A DNA stretch of 64,000 nt, from positions 15,301,515 to 15,365,514 of the forward strand of contig CM077007.1 of assembly GCA_039090855.1 (NCBI GenBank). The letters run 5' to 3'. The notes beneath the pieces are model-generated. The model was not told the DNA's origin, searched no databases, and worked only from the letters and a program-made list of their open reading frames with translations. How positions within the stretch are numbered: the first letter of the stretch is position 1; each line of letters begins with the position of its first letter. Shown piece after piece: positions 32,923 through 45,580 of the stretch. A program made the position numbers and the translations under genes. This stretch comes from Macrothele yani (lineage: Eukaryota; Arthropoda; Arachnida; Araneae; Macrothelidae).

Positions 32923-34450
32923 ATGAAATACTATGGAATTATTTTTTATGAGATTACTGATATTAGTCGGGGGTCACAGATGTCCATAATTGTGAGATAT
33001 TTTGATGAAAAAGCATTTCAAGTTTCGGAAGATTTTGTATCATTTATTGATATTCATAACAAAAATTTCGAAGACTTCAAAGAGGAACGTGTTGTTAGTG
33101 GAAAAGTACTTGCAAAAACTGTACTTTCTTTATTGCAAAAATCTGGCATTGATTTTAATGATTGTGTTGCTATAGCCACTGACACTTGTAGCGTTATGCT
33201 TTCAGATCAGAAAGGAGCTGTCTTGGAATTGCAGAAGTCTTTAAAAAATGCTATTTAATGCCCTTGCTACAGCCATGCTTTAAATTTATCACTTTTGAAA
33301 TCCAGTTCTGTCCAAGGTGTCCGCAATGCTATAGGCACAATTAAAGAGATAATAAATTTCTTTAATGTCTCGCCAAAGCGGAATAAAGTTCTGAAACAAG
33401 TTATGATGGACGAACTGGTCACCAGCAATTGAAGAAATTGTGCGAAACTAGGTGGGCAGAAAGGCATGAAGCGATTTTGAGATTTAAAACATACTTTTTC
33501 GAAATTGTCAGCGCATTGGAATTGGTGGCCAGCTGGAAAGATAGCCAGTCATCATCTTCAGCGCAAATTCTGTTGAATACTATGTTTACTACAAATTTTA
33601 TAGTTCTTGTGTATTGCTTGTTTTATACACTGAACTTTACTCAAAGTGTGAGTAAGTTATTACAAAAGAAAAATTTGGACACTAAATTAGCAAAAGAACT
33701 GATCCAAAATGTAATATCAGTGATGAAGGAAAAGAGAGAAAACGCAAAACAAATGTTCAGCGATCTATATGTGGAAATTACAAAGCTACATGAAAAGTTG
33801 GATTTATCCATTTCCCTCCCTAGAAGAGTCAAAAATCAAAAACATAGGTGCAACGCCATCACTGATAGTGCTAAAGATTACTTCAGAATCACCATTTACA
33901 TCCCTTTGTTAGAAAATGTGATTCAAGACCTTGATTTCAGATTCCCCTCTACTATTTTCAATTCTTTAGCATCTAATTCCCTATTACCATCAGAAATCGT
34001 GAAAAAGTCAAGATCGGAAATATCGACAATTGGGGAAGACATTTCTAAGTATTTGGCACCTATTGTTGCAGAAAAAGAAGAAATTCTAGTGTCCAAAATC
34101 AAGTCGGAGATAGACCTGTGGGTTGAAAAATGGAAAAAATGTAAAACTGAAGAATTACCAAGTAATGCTGTAGCAACTTTTTCTCGTTGTGATAAAGATT
34201 TATATCTGTGTATCAGCACTGCATTGAAATTATTGTGCACCCTCCCAGTAAGCACTGCTTCAAGTGTTCAAGTGAAAGGAGTTTTTCAGCATTAAAAAGG
34301 TTGAAAACGTGGCTAAGAACAACAATGACACAAGATAGATTGGTTGGCCTTGCCCTTCTTCATGTTCATCGAGATATCTTCATATCAGTGCACAATGTTA
34401 TTAACAGATTTGCAAATATGAAGAACCGAAGACTGAAGTTCTTCATTTGA
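32923..34450 (+). pseudogene. hAT transposase (ZMYM/THAP-type), broken
   Basis: From 32923 the frame shows IVRYFDEKAFQVSEDF and DCVAIATDTCSVM, where an early catalytic aspartate is expected. A stop at 33256-33258 is followed in frame by CYSHALNLSLL, which matches the hAT C-x-H-A-LNL region. A frameshift near 33430 leads to ETRWAERHEAI, continuing to 34295. A last frameshift reaches 34208-34450 with SSERSFSALKRLKTWLRTTM, the C-terminal hAT dimerisation motif. Domain order is normal. Terminal inverted repeats and the 8-bp target duplication were not identified. It is inactive. Confidence 0.85.
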
Positions 34451-34665
34451 TTTTATTTGTGTGAATAAACAGTAATGTTTTTAATAATTAATTGAATTAA
34501 TGAATATTAATTTAATTAATATAATTCAATTAGAATATATATTAAACAATTTTAATTATTTAAATAGCTAAATTTCATGAAATATTAGTTATTATTACAT
34601 GCTGTAGTTTATAGTTTACATAAGCTTATCAAATATTATTACCCCCCCCCCAGACTGCAACTCTA

Positions 34666-35130
34666 GAACCGCTCTTGTGTACATGAAAGTGTAATTGCTC
34701 CAACTGTGATGTACGGAAGTGCAACCTAGGTTTTCCAGGATAGACATAGGAGTTGTTTGTGTGCTGGGGATATGCTTACTTATGGGAAGTTTGTGGTAAG
34801 ACATGCAGTGATCATGTGAGGAATGAAGATATGTTGCAGATGTGTAATGTGAGGCAAAAAGTTGTTAGTAAGGTGGAGACTAATATTCTTAGGTGGTTTG
34901 GCCATGTTGAAAGAGTGAGTGATGATATGCTTACTAAGAGAATTTATTCAGCCCAAGTGACAGGGAAGAAAGGTAGAGGAAGGCCAAGGAAATCATGGAA
35001 GGACCACATTGAGGAATGTCTGCATGAGAAAACAAAAGAATATGAGTATGAAGCACAAAAGGCCTTGTGTGCAGCTTGTGATGGATCTTAATGAAGCTCG
35101 AGCTGTGTGCTGAGATTGTTGCAAATGGAG
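34666..35130 (+). mobile_element. LINE family 2 3' fragment
   Basis: The frame at 34753-35091 reads NILRWFGHVERVSDDMLTKR and KKGRGRPRKSW, the same C-terminal segment as in the full-length minus-strand copy. The sequence just upstream (34680-34740) retains the APTVMYGS-like piece with frameshifts. The RT core and endonuclease are absent. Confidence 0.8.
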
Positions 35131-35386
35131 ACATTTGATACACCAACTTTAATTAAATTTCAGTTCCATCAGGTAAATGTTTACTTGGCAGATTTTAATT
35201 TTTAATCGTTAAGTAATAGAAGTAACTTTTTTCTAAATTTTAGGTACATGCCATTGCTAACATGATACCAAATAATTATGAGGATTAGGATTTAAACACT
35301 TATTTGTACACGAATTCCATTCTTCTTCTGAATACTTTATTTGTACATGAACTCCATTCTTCTTCCCTTTTGTGTGAACTTGAGTA

Positions 35387-35830
35387 TTACGTTTTCATAA
35401 AATGCTTCTTCCGAGTACTTTTTTCATATTTAAAAAGAACGTTTTTCTCTATTGACAAAACAGCCAAGTTTTTCGAATGTGCATGTCCTTGTGTGGCTGT
35501 AAGATATATCTTGATTCTTTTTAATGCAGAAAAACTTCTTTTGGCAGTTGTTGATGGAAAGTTCAATATAAGGTCTGCTAATTTGTACACCTCACTAAAC
35601 ACTATGCCCAATTTATTCAACTTTATGTAACATGTAATGTCTCTTACTGATTTGTTTTTGTATTCATTAAGAGAATAAAACACCTTCAGTTCATTTTTTA
35701 GTCTAGCTGTATAAAAATTTGAAGCATAGAGTTCTTTAAGTTCTGACAGTAGATGTTCAGGGAAGCTTTCACAGAATTTATCAAAACAGTTCTAATCCAA
35801 GAAAGCCGCGAATTTAAGATATATTGAATA
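35387..35830 (-). pseudogene. hAT transposase C-terminal fragment
   Basis: The minus-strand frame reads SEVYKLADLILNFPSTTAKR and then SFSALKRIKIYLTATQG, the conserved hAT dimerisation region. More coding-like sequence extends to about 35830 (LLSELKELY). It differs from the copy at 32923 and lies in opposite orientation, so it is a second family. The rest of the transposase is missing. Confidence 0.75.
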
Positions 35831-36461
35831 ATATCTCTGATTTTAATTCATTGACACTTCACAAAAACTGAAACAACTCTCGCGAAACACTCTTATCGGT
35901 GGGAGTATGTGAGCGACTGATATAGTCTGTCTTCTTTTTTCTCAGCGAACCGTTTCCCAAAGCAATGGCCCATTCCACTCTACCAGCTGATTCATATTGT
36001 CATGGAAACGCTAGCAGGCAATCGTACAGGTTTTCGAATCAGAACTGCGAAGACTCTGGAAGAGCTGCTTGTGTTATGCCTTTGGTTTTCGCTCACCAGA
36101 CTGAGTCAAAGAAGTGAATCCGCAAGTTTTTTTTTTTTGCACCGAAAGCATCGACATATTTTAATACCGTTGATAATTGACTTTTATTTGTGTATATTTA
36201 ATTCAGTTTTATTTGTGCATTCTCTGGGCTTCGCAGCTAGCCTTGAATATACGCCACTGATGTATGTATTAAATGAAAGCTCTTTGGTGCTAAAATAATG
36301 CATGCAAATATAACTCGTATATCTGACTATCACCTAAATTAATATTTTTCTTATCCGTGTTAAATTTACTGTCTATGACCTTATGATCATAGTAAAGAGC
36401 ATGAGAGCATTTATGGTTTGCTTTCGAATTTCTTGTTACTATTTGAACTTTTCTTATCTAG
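35831..36461. other. End of intron 2, no feature seen
   Basis: No repeat or gene is supported. The acceptor of the next VWC exon (ACTTTTCTTATCTAG) closes this stretch. Confidence 0.5.
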
Positions 36462-36641
36462 AAAGGAGAAGTACATTGCAAACGATCCCTGTGCCCAAGT
36501 CTCACGTGTCCTGTTCAGAGAGTGCTAGATGGGCAGTGCTGTCCAGTTTGTATTACATCATGCAAAGTAGGAAACCAGATCTATGAACATGGAGACACTT
36601 TTACTCCGGGAAATGAAAAATGTCAAAAGTGTACTTGTTTG
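36462..36641 (+). CDS. VWC gene exon C
   Basis: Acceptor TTATCTAG before 36462, donor TTG then GTAAAT at 36642. The 180 nt are 60 codons in phase 0. It begins KGEVHCKRSLC, closes a domain at GQCCPVC, and opens the next at CKVGNQIYEHGDTF, ending KCQKCTCL. The length and cysteine spacing are nearly the same as in exon A, suggesting descent by duplication. Confidence 0.9.
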
Positions 36642-36920
36642 GTAAATATCTAATTCCTTTGTTAAATTTTTGTGCATACCAGGGTGCAGTTATTTCCTAA
36701 TATACCTTGCTTCTCATATCTTAAAATTGATGCATACTTTGGAGAGTTGCTGAAGTTTGATTTTGATTTTGTGATGGCATATAATGAAACCTCTTATGGA
36801 TTCTTCGTTCAACCTGTTTCTAAAGTGTACCACAAAAGTTTTATTAACTGATGTGTAATACTGGGTGCACCATATAAAAGAGGCCCAGTGGCCAGATGTT
36901 GTTAGGCGGGTTAAAGTTAA

Positions 36921-37472
36921 TTATAAATATAATGATCCGATTTATTGGTATCTAAAGTAAGAAATCACACGAATTTCACTCCGCAAGCTTTCTCCGTCAA
37001 CGGACGGCTTCATCAGGCGGTTACATAGAGAATATAGAATCAAAATTGTAGACAGAACGTTAATTCTAATATGACAAATGAAATCATGCGTGAAGACCGC
37101 GTGCATAAATAACCACGAACGTGGTGAATACAATATCTTAAAAGTTAATGCAAAAGCAAAAAATGTAAACTTTAGGAAGAAACAAGAATCATGAAGTCCA
37201 TCTTGCGATGCCTAGCAGATGGTTCCAAGCTACCGGTAGTTTGAAAGAGACATCGGTGTTGCATACATCCTGCCTCGTTAATATCTCAACTGTTTCCCTT
37301 ATGGCAGCTGTTCTTGCGTCTCCATATGGTGCGATCTTCAAGATATTCTGCCATTGGGGTTGAGCTTGATGGTTAGCTACTTCTTTGGCAAGTGACGTAG
37401 AAAGTTTCTTTTGTGCAACATCCCTCATATATCTTGATATGAGAGGGACGTTGCACAAAAGAAACTTTCTAC
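36921..37472 (-). mobile_element. PLE fragment inside the mariner (PLE-3 family) ending in a hairpin
   Basis: On the minus strand it carries the end of a PLE ORF (37458-37189), closely matching the pair at 44703-46363, and its 3' region. TTATAAATATAATGATCCGA at 36921 is the same 3' end as in that pair. At the 5' end the sequence folds back on itself: 37398-37436 and 37437-37472 are inverted copies around VAQKKLST codons. The target duplication is unclear; a short GTTAAA is present on both sides. Confidence 0.8.
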
Positions 37473-37593
37473 GGTTTCCAGTTAAAACCGCTTTGTTCCA
37501 CTTCTAACCGGTTTCTGCACATACAGTTACAAAGGAATTCTCTGGAGTGGTTAGTAATAGCCAGAGCAGTGTAGGTATGTAGTCATAAGTGTA

Positions 37594-38667
37594 AGTGAAG
37601 AGAGAACAAAGGCAATTGAAACTGTTTTAAGTACGGAACAGCAGATTTTTATTGTGGAACAGTATTTCAGAAATAACTCATACAAGGTTTTAAATGAGTT
37701 CTTTACAGAAAAATTTCCACATTGTGAAGCACCGGCAAAATCAGAGGTACAGAAGTTAGCGCGGAAATTTCGTGAAACCGGCACGGTGTGCAACAGGAAA
37801 AGAATTAAACCCAAGACAATTCGTACTGAAGACAATTTCAAGGATGTGTGCACAATGATGTTACAAAGCCCTCGGAAGTTGATTCGCCAATTATAGTCTG
37901 CAACGGGAATATCTACCACGTCATGCCTATGCATACTTAAGGTGGATTTGCATTTTCGGCTGTACAAAGTTATGACACTCCAAGAACTTAAAACTCCTGA
38001 TTATGCAAAATGGATGCAATATTGTAAGTGGTTTCAGGAGACTGTTGTCAGCAGTGAAATGGCTCCAATACTTTATTACATGACAGATGAAGCATGGTTT
38101 CATCTGTCCAGGTATGTCAATGCGCTAAACAGCAGGATTTGGACCGACACAAATCCCAGACAGACGGACAATGAAGACTCCTCTGTATGGCCAAAAGATA
38201 GGCGTTTGGTGTGCTGTGTCTGCAAAGAGGATAGTCAGCCCATTCTTTTTGTACTGACACCATCAACTCGGAGCGTTATATTCAGCAACTGTTCAGTTTT
38301 GTTGCCGCACTTACAGAAGAAGAGCGAACACATGCTTTCTTTCAGCAGGATGGTGCAATGGCGCATACTGCACGGAACAGTCTTATGTGCTGTACATGAA
38401 ATGTTTGGGGAGGACAAAACTGTATCGAAGGAACTATGGCCACCCAGATCACCCGATCTCTCTACCTATGACTTTTATCTGTGTGGAGCATTGAAAGGGA
38501 AAGTGTATGCAACTAATCCACGCACCCTTGATGAATTAAAAGTGAACATTACGAATGACATAGCCCAGATTACTGCCAATGAGTTGTGGCGTGTTACAAA
38601 CAACATGTTCCGTCGTGTGCAGCTGTGTCTTGATGTTGGAGGACAGCACTTTCAGCAATTGTTGTAA
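37594..38667 (+). pseudogene. mariner-like transposase, broken
   Basis: The N-terminal DNA-binding region (YKVLNEFFTEKFPHCEAPAK, 37660-37720) is followed by a stop near 37894. The catalytic part resumes with MTDEAWFHLSRYVN (first aspartate). Two compensating frameshifts around 38335-38400 hide the QQDGAMAHTARNS segment that carries the second aspartate. LWPPRSPDLSTYDFYL (third acidic residue) and NMFRRVQLCLDVGGQHFQQL complete it. Overall length is normal for mariner relatives, but the frame is disrupted at several sites. Confidence 0.85.
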
Positions 38668-39052
38668 ACGCAGGTAAATTACTCCAGTTTTCTGTCATTT
38701 CAACTATTCTTTACCATGTATAGTAACATTGCTGATTGTTGTCATTCATTAAACTCAGGCCTCTTTTATATGGCACAACCTGTACTTTTATTTCCATGTG
38801 TTATTACACCTGTACTGAACACAGCTTCTTTTTCAGTCTTCATTGGTTTTATAGCTTAGTAATTTTTGTTGATCTTCATTTTGTAATGGATACTAATTAA
38901 CACCTTTTTTTATGAAATTAAAAAAAAGACTTTTGTCTGACTACTTAATAAAAGCTGAATTCAAAGTTCATTTTACGTATGCTTTCAGTGAAATATGTAA
39001 GCTTCCAAGCTGTGTTGAAAAAAATTTTGAACTGTTGATTTATTTATTTCAG

Positions 39053-39223
39053 GAAGGCCAAGTAGTGTGCAAAACGGAAACTTGTGCTAATTGTAGTCAT
39101 CCAATTCCTAATCCTGACCAATGTTGCCCTTCTTGTGATGGATGCCTCTATGAAGGTTCAAGATATAGCAATCAAGAAAGATACACACTTGCAGGAGATC
39201 CATGTGAAGAGTGCATATGCAAA
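39053..39223 (+). CDS. VWC gene exon D
   Basis: Acceptor TTATTTATTTCAG before 39053; the donor AAA then GTACTA at 39224 is the weakest of the set. The 171 nt are 57 codons in phase 0. It starts EGQVVCKTETC, closes a domain at DQCCPSC, and opens the next at CLYEGSRYSNQERY, ending PCEECICK. The reading frame is also open for some distance upstream of the acceptor by chance, so the cysteine pattern and the phase-0 start are what fix the exon edge. Confidence 0.88.
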
Positions 39224-41012
39224 GTACTATAATTAATTGTATTTCTAACTTACAACAGATTAATGCAATATATTTCTGTACAGATTTTATTCTATGTAGT
39301 TTAGATATATAATAATGTGCTTGTTCTTTTGATAACTGATAAACTGAGTATATTTTATGCAATGAACTTAATGCTAAAAAGCATTATATGACTATGTTTA
39401 CCATATAGTACCCCAAATTAAGTCACATGTTTCAAAGATGAAATTGCACTCTTGGAAATTCAATCGTAATGCACATTATTAACTTCATAGATATTTAATC
39501 ATTTTGTGCTTACTACACCACAAAAATAAACGGAATTAATACGCTTTATGCATCTCTTGAGTATTCACAGTCTGGCGTATTTGTAATAATGGAACCTACC
39601 ATTTTCTATTTTATATATATATTACTACATTCTTTCATGTATTTTCTGCTTCTTAAAGTTTTTGTGTGAAGCTTGAAATATAAAGGGAAAGCTTATATTT
39701 TATGAAAATATAGCCAACTGGAATGGCTTCACTGTGCAGGTGTAGAAAAGGAAGCTGTTTTTGATTTCCAGTTCTAATGCCATCTCAACAGTTCTAAAGC
39801 CATCATATTTGTGTAATGGGGTAGTAATATGAAATTAATTTCCCATATTTTGTGGTCCCCCAAATATTCAGATTTTTAGGCAGGATATATTTTCCATACT
39901 TATGTGTATCATGAGCTGTTGTGACCGATACTCCAGTTGCTGTATTAAAAAAATACATATGAAAGAAAAGGAAGAAAAACTGATTTTAATAGATTTGCAT
40001 GCATGAAACACGATATGATTTTCACATATGAAAACAGCATCATATTCTTGGTAATTTTGCATATTAGTAACAATTTGACACAAGGAATGATACTATTCTT
40101 TCTAAGAGTGCACATTTGCATTTGCAGCAATAAAGTGCATTTGGGGGAATTTTTCATGGAATTTGCCAGAAGGCATACTGCTATAATGGTGGTCTGTTTT
40201 GATCATTGCTCTACAGCCTGAGAGATGATGCCTCATCATCCGTTCCACAAGGCATGATCACATCTGAAAATGGAAGGTGGTTAAGTTATTTTTTGAAGGG
40301 AGGGGTTGCTTCACAGCTTCAGTGATAATTTTAAACTGTAAAGAGTTGCCCATCCTGGTTTTGAAACAAACCCAACACAGTTTTGTCTACTGCAAACTTT
40401 GAGGGTTGGTTTTGAAGTGGAAATCTTTAAAGAACATTTTATTGCTGTGGTTTTCACATCATTTTCTGTAGGTTTGCACACACACTTGAGTCCCCTGAAA
40501 TGTGCTCTTTTTTTTTTTTCAGTGGTTCCCAGCTATGATTTATAACTTTACCGTAAATCATAGTTCGTTGATGAAACCCATGGATTTCATTGACATATTG
40601 GTGAAAGTGTCAACTGATCGTTTTCATTGTTTGTTCAGATCAATTCCCCTCTCCTTTTAGTAGCCATTGAATATACAAGCAATTGTTTTGCTTTGATGTT
40701 AACTTTTGTATCAAGGTTTATTACATGAACAGTTTTTACTCAGTGTTCAACCACTGAAAAATTTTTACAACAGGATTTCAGGAGGACTGAGAATCTTGCT
40801 GAAATTAGGAATGTTAATCTGGAGTTTCTACCAAATCAAATAGCATAAGGAAAACTTCTAAAAGAGAAAAGGAGCACATTGTAAATCCTGAATGAGAATT
40901 GAATGAAAAGCTTAAATAACTGAGAAGTCTGCTTGAGATTTAAATAATTGCTGTTTTGATTACAATGAAAGATTATATATTATTTGTGTTGTTATTGTTC
41001 CGTGGATATATA
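39224..41012. other. Intronic, no feature seen
   Basis: About 1.8 kb of AT-rich intron without supported repeats or coding sequence. Confidence 0.5.
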
Positions 41013-43359
41013 CACTAAAACTCGCTTATAACAAGCCTGGATGTAACAAGCACTTGGCTGTAAAAGCTAAGAAGTATTGGTCCCAGAAAAATTACCTTTA
41101 ACATAATGATAAATTAACTCTGTTGTAATGAAGATGGAAATAAAGTCAAACCCGCCTATGACTGCTGTCTCAAGTCTAAAAATACTTTTCTGAAATTGGA
41201 TGTAGTATCATACAGACAACAGAAATACATAGTATTCTTCAACTTTTTCGTAGAATGCGCTGCTGGAGAAAAAGAATGAGCTTTTATTCAGTTCAGTACA
41301 CTTTGCTTCCCCAAGGGAGAAATAGGATTTGGGGCTTACATCTATGGAGAACTTTCCCTCCTCAATGAAACAGGCTACAAGGCTCCCCACCAGCTAAGAG
41401 CAAGAGAATTGGGTGGGGGAGGGGGCACTTTAGTCTCACACACATCCACTGACCAATTCACGGTCACCTTTAACAATGATCTAAAGGGTACCTCGAAGCT
41501 TGATGGGGTGCAGGGCTTAAGAGCTCTGGAAGGAGTGACGAATTTTTTCTTTTGAGCCACCCAACCTAGTTTTTCTCAAACAAACAACTTCTTCTCTGTT
41601 CTAATCTTGTTCTGCATGTACAAATTTGACTTGGATATGCAAAGCGGAGGTTCAGTTACTAGTCATTTTGATGCAGCAAAACGTTTATCTAATAGCGCCT
41701 TAGCAGCTGTCATGACATCAAAAAAAAAAAGGAAAGCATTTCCGATTGAGGAGAAAGTTGCTATTATTTGAGATCTAGAAAAAGGATTGTCAAATGCAGC
41801 TATATCAAAGCAGTTAGAAATGCCCACTTCAACTGTAACCACAATATGGAAGAACAGAGAAAACATAATGAAGGCATTTGAGCAAAATAGAACACAATCT
41901 AAAAAAATCAACTGTGTGAAAAGACTGATGTTTATCATGCTCTTCTTGCATGGTTTAAAGTGCAAAGTAGGTCAGAACATTCCCATTAGTGACCCAATTA
42001 TAAAAGCTAAAGCAGAACTTTTTGTTAAAAATTTGGGATACAGCAATTTCATATGTACCAATAGTCGGCTGGACAGGTTTAAAACAAGGCACAGCAATTG
42101 TTTTGGGTAAACACACCACAACTGGCTGGTTTAATAAAGCTTGGCCTATATTAAGACTTACAAAGAGGAAGACATCTACAATGCAGATGTAGCAGAGATT
42201 TTTTACCAATTAACTCCAGACAAGATGCAAAAATTTAGAGGAGAAAAATGTGTAGGAGGAAAATACTCTAAGGAAAGACTGATTGTCATGGTATGTGTAA
42301 ATATGAACGGGGTGGATAAAAGGAAATTTCTCTTTATTGGCATGTCACAATTGTTATTGGACAACTGCTCAGCTCATTCTACACGTCACAACCTGACTAA
42401 CATAAAATTACTGTGCCTTCCTCCAAATTCTACATCAGTTCTCCAGCCAATGGACCAGGGCATCATCAGGTCATTTAAGTCGCACTTTTGGAAACTTGTA
42501 GTACTGAAGATAATCAAAAACCTGGAGAAAAGTGTGAAGTGTGTCACTATATCTGTTTTAGATGCAATTAGAATGATGGATAAAGCTTGGGGTCGCATAA
42601 CAGAGTAAACCATTAGAAATTGTTTTTGACATGCTGGCTTTTTAACAACTGAAGCAGAGGAACCTGATGATAAAGATAATTTTCCTCTATCAAAAGTGGA
42701 TGAAAAAAAAATGATATCTCTCTTGCCAAAGAAAGTTCAGGCATAATGGACGAGTTTGAAATTGTAGACCGAAATCTGCTCTAAGTGAAGCTCCTTTTGA
42801 CAGTGATATCGTAGCTTCAGTTATCACTCAGAATAACCCAGATGATGAAGAGGAAAGTGAAACGGATGATGAGGCGAACGAAGTATAACACATTTCTTTT
42901 GTGAAAGCTTTAGAATCAATTACAATACTACAACAATTTTTCAAAACAAGTCTTGTGGAAGATGAATACTTTCTCTTTCATGTACATTCAGTAGAAAGAA
43001 CTGCACAAAAAATGAAACTAAAAAGTGTAAAACAACTGACAATTCGTGATCTCTTGATTACTGCATGTCGTGTTTTAATATCTCGGATTAAATTGGCAAA
43101 TTATGTGCACATGTGTGTTAATAACTACGTACTGTACTTATGTAAAAATACATATTTATATCTATACTATACAATTATTAGATTAATTAATACCCTACTA
43201 CAGTTCTACAAAAAGTAGGTAAGTTATTTTTACTAGATACAAAGATATTAAAGTATGAATTCTGTTTTTGGTATTACTTCAAATCGTTTATAACAGCCAT
43301 TGCCTATAACGGCCATTATTTTTAAATCCCATGAAAAACCTTATAACCGAGTTCCACTG
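41013..43359 (+). mobile_element. Tigger-like pogo transposon in intron 4
   Basis: Ends CACTAAAACTCGCTTATAA (left) and the related reverse complement (right, ending 43359) form imperfect inverted repeats. TA is present at 41011-41012 and 43360-43361. The element is 2.35 kb. The end sequence differs from that of the Tigger at 10704, so it is a separate family. Confidence 0.85.
41712..42885 (+). pseudogene. Tigger transposase, broken
   Basis: From ATG 41712 the frame reads MTSKKKRKAFPIEEKVAII, then a TGA, then SNAAISKQLEMPTSTVTTIW, the CENP-B-type helix-turn-helix. After a frameshift around 42110-42140, YNADVAEIFYQL shows the first catalytic aspartate region (glutamate replaced by valine), LLLDNCSAHS the second aspartate and LQPMDQGIIRSF the third. 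About 25 residues between GMSQ and LLLDN appear deleted. An acidic tail follows to about 42885 in other frames. Not functional. Confidence 0.85.
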
Positions 43360-44300
43360 TACTTGGACACACATTTGTTTCAATTGTGATTCAGTTCTTG
43401 CATAGAGTTAATTCATTTAAATAAGAGTACTACTTATTTATCTGTTTTGATTGCCATTTTTATCACCATGGCCAATCTTAAGTCACCATCAAAAAATTAT
43501 GACCAATATAATTTCCATATTTCTTTATAAAAACATGATGAAATGGAAAAAAACAGTGCTGCTTCACAGGAGAAAAAATATGAAATGAGCTTAAATCAGC
43601 TAGTGTGCATAATACTTGATGATAAAAGTAATTATTGTGTATCATGTTCAATCATACTGGTAAACGCTCAAATCCAAGCAAATGTACTTGATAAATAATA
43701 AGCATTTGACTAATTGCACTTCTTGAAATTTGGATCTTTTCTACATTTGTCATTTGGAAGTTTTTTTTAATATATCAGGCCTTGAGTAGTGCATAAAATG
43801 CTACTTACATTCAATTTGTTATACAATATTTAAAGCTAAAAATCATATATCGGACAAACTCCCAGAAAAAAAAATTAGAGGTGCTTAAGAAGCCCTAGGG
43901 TTTTTTTTTCGTTTTTTTTAAGTTGTTTAAATCCTATAAGTGGAGTGTTTTTGTCATTTTATGGAGTCTTTAAGAGAAGTTAATCACTGATGTTCTAGAG
44001 GGAAATTATAATTGGATACAGCAGTATGTAAGTAAGAGTTAAATTTATTAGGAACTATCATAAAAATGTATAAAAGAACTGTTTGATTAAAAGATGTTAG
44101 TTCTTATTTGTATTTATTTTTAGGTAAATGCACTTTAACTGATAGTTCTCTAAGTGGGAATCATTTCAAAGCCTAAAATTCTGTAGTTTCTTTTAAAAAC
44201 AAACTCACTTCAAACTATGAAATCTGTACATTAAAACTGATCCAAAAATAAAGTTCTTTGTCCTCTTCTATAATGGTACTTTATTTCTGTTTCATGCTAG
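43360..44300. other. End of intron 4, no feature seen
   Basis: AT-rich, with short T runs near 43900. No supported feature. Confidence 0.5.
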
Positions 44301-44394
44301 AATGGATCTGTGACATGCCATCACTTAGCTTGCAGTCTTCCTTCTTGCGCACATCCTGTACTACCCGAAGGACAGTGTTGCCCAGTTTGCCAAG
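44301..44394 (+). CDS. VWC gene exon E1 (first half of a split unit)
   Basis: Acceptor TTTCATGCTAG before 44301, donor CAAG then GTAAAA at 44395. The 94 nt start in phase 0 but end in phase 1, unlike exons A to D. It encodes only the back half of a VWC domain (NGSVTCHHLAC to GQCCPVC), then stops at the domain boundary. The next exon supplies the rest of the unit; 94 plus 83 nt is 177, a normal unit length. Confidence 0.88.
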
Positions 44395-44633
44395 GTAAAA
44401 ATTAATTGTATTCATGTGCATGAGCAGTTAAGAAAACTTCCCTAACATGCCATCCAAGTATATTATGTTTACTGGTTTTAAAGCCATGAAGTAATTCCTA
44501 TTATTCAAAAGATATATGGTGTCCTTTTATTTATTTTCTTCTTATAAGGGAACATATTGCATTCTCTTGAAATTCAATTCATTTGATAAATTAAGATCGG
44601 TATTGTTAGCAATAATATTAGCATATGAAATAC

Positions 44634-44702
44634 AGGGTAATTCAAAATGGTTGCCCTGATTACAAATGACAATACCTGGTTTATGAACATAGATACAGAG
44701 AT
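44634..44702 (-). mobile_element. mariner-like 3' end, left of the PLE pair
   Basis: On the minus strand this ends in TTTGAATTACCCTGTAT, a terminal sequence typical of mariner relatives. It continues the fragment at 46378-46760 once the PLE pair between them is removed. Confidence 0.65.
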
Positions 44703-45005
44703 ATATAGCTTGTGGGACGCCAACACCAGAAAACTAATTATAAATATAATGATCCGATTTATTGGTGTCTAAAGTAAGAAATCACACAAATTTCACTCCG
44801 CAAGCTTTCTCCGTCAACGGACGGCTTCATCAGGCGGTTACATAGAGAATATAGAATCAAAATTGTAGACAGAACGTTAATTCTAATATGACAAATGAAA
44901 TCACGCGTGAAGACCGCGCGCATAAATAACCACGAACGTGGTGAATACAATATCTTAAAAGTTAATGCAAAAGCAAAAAATGTAAACTTTAGGAAGAAAC
45001 AAGAA

Positions 45006-45428
45006 TCATGAAGACCATCTTGCGATGCCTAGCAGATGGTTCCAAGCCACCGGTAGTTCGAAAGAGACATCGGTGTTGCATACATCCTGTTTCGTTAATA
45101 TCTCAACTGTTTCCTTTATGGCAGCTGTTCTTGCGTCTCCATATGGTGCGATCTTCGAGATATTCTGCCATTGGGGTTGAGCTTGATGGTTAGCTACTTC
45201 TTTGGCAAGTGACGTAGAAAGTTTCTTTTGTGCAACATCCCTCTTATGCTCATTCATTCTCTCCTCAAATGACCTTTTTGTGAGACCTACGTAAAATTTA
45301 GTTGAGGAGTCTGGGTATAACAATGGGATGCAATAGATGCCTGCATCTGTGAGCTTCAAGGTACTATTACTTCTTGCTGTGCTGAGGATGGTTGCCATGT
45401 GTTTAGAAGCTTTAAGGCCAACATCCAA
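45006..45428 (-). pseudogene. PLE-3 C-terminal ORF with GIY-YIG endonuclease, left arm
   Basis: Open over 140 residues: DAGIYCIPLLYPDSSTKFYV begins the GIY-YIG nuclease, and FYVGLTKRSFEERMNEH is its second motif, both well kept. A KRDVAQKKLSTSLAKE stretch and the C-terminal tail follow. The RT is missing, so the copy cannot move by itself, although the endonuclease module itself looks undamaged. It differs from the right-arm copy by very few residues. Confidence 0.85.
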
Positions 45429-45580
45429 TCCTTTCTTCTGAAAGTGATTTTTAATAAAATAAGATATTTATTAAAAATCACTTTACGGGATCGAACCGAC
45501 AAATTTTAAAGGTGCTCTTCTGTTCGGTGTAGCAAAGATATTTTCTGTTCGGTGTAGCAGGTGCTCTTCTGTTCGGTGTA

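Larger units (their letters stand above)
36861..38782 (+). mobile_element. mariner-like transposon filling intron 3
   Basis: Imperfect terminal inverted repeats (left CTGGGTGCACCATATAAAAG, right end its near reverse complement at about 38757-38782) are flanked by TA at 36859-36860 and 38783-38784. The element accounts for most of the 2.4-kb intron. A PLE copy has inserted in its 5' leader at about 36921-37472, so roughly 1.37 kb is mariner sequence proper. Confidence 0.85.
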
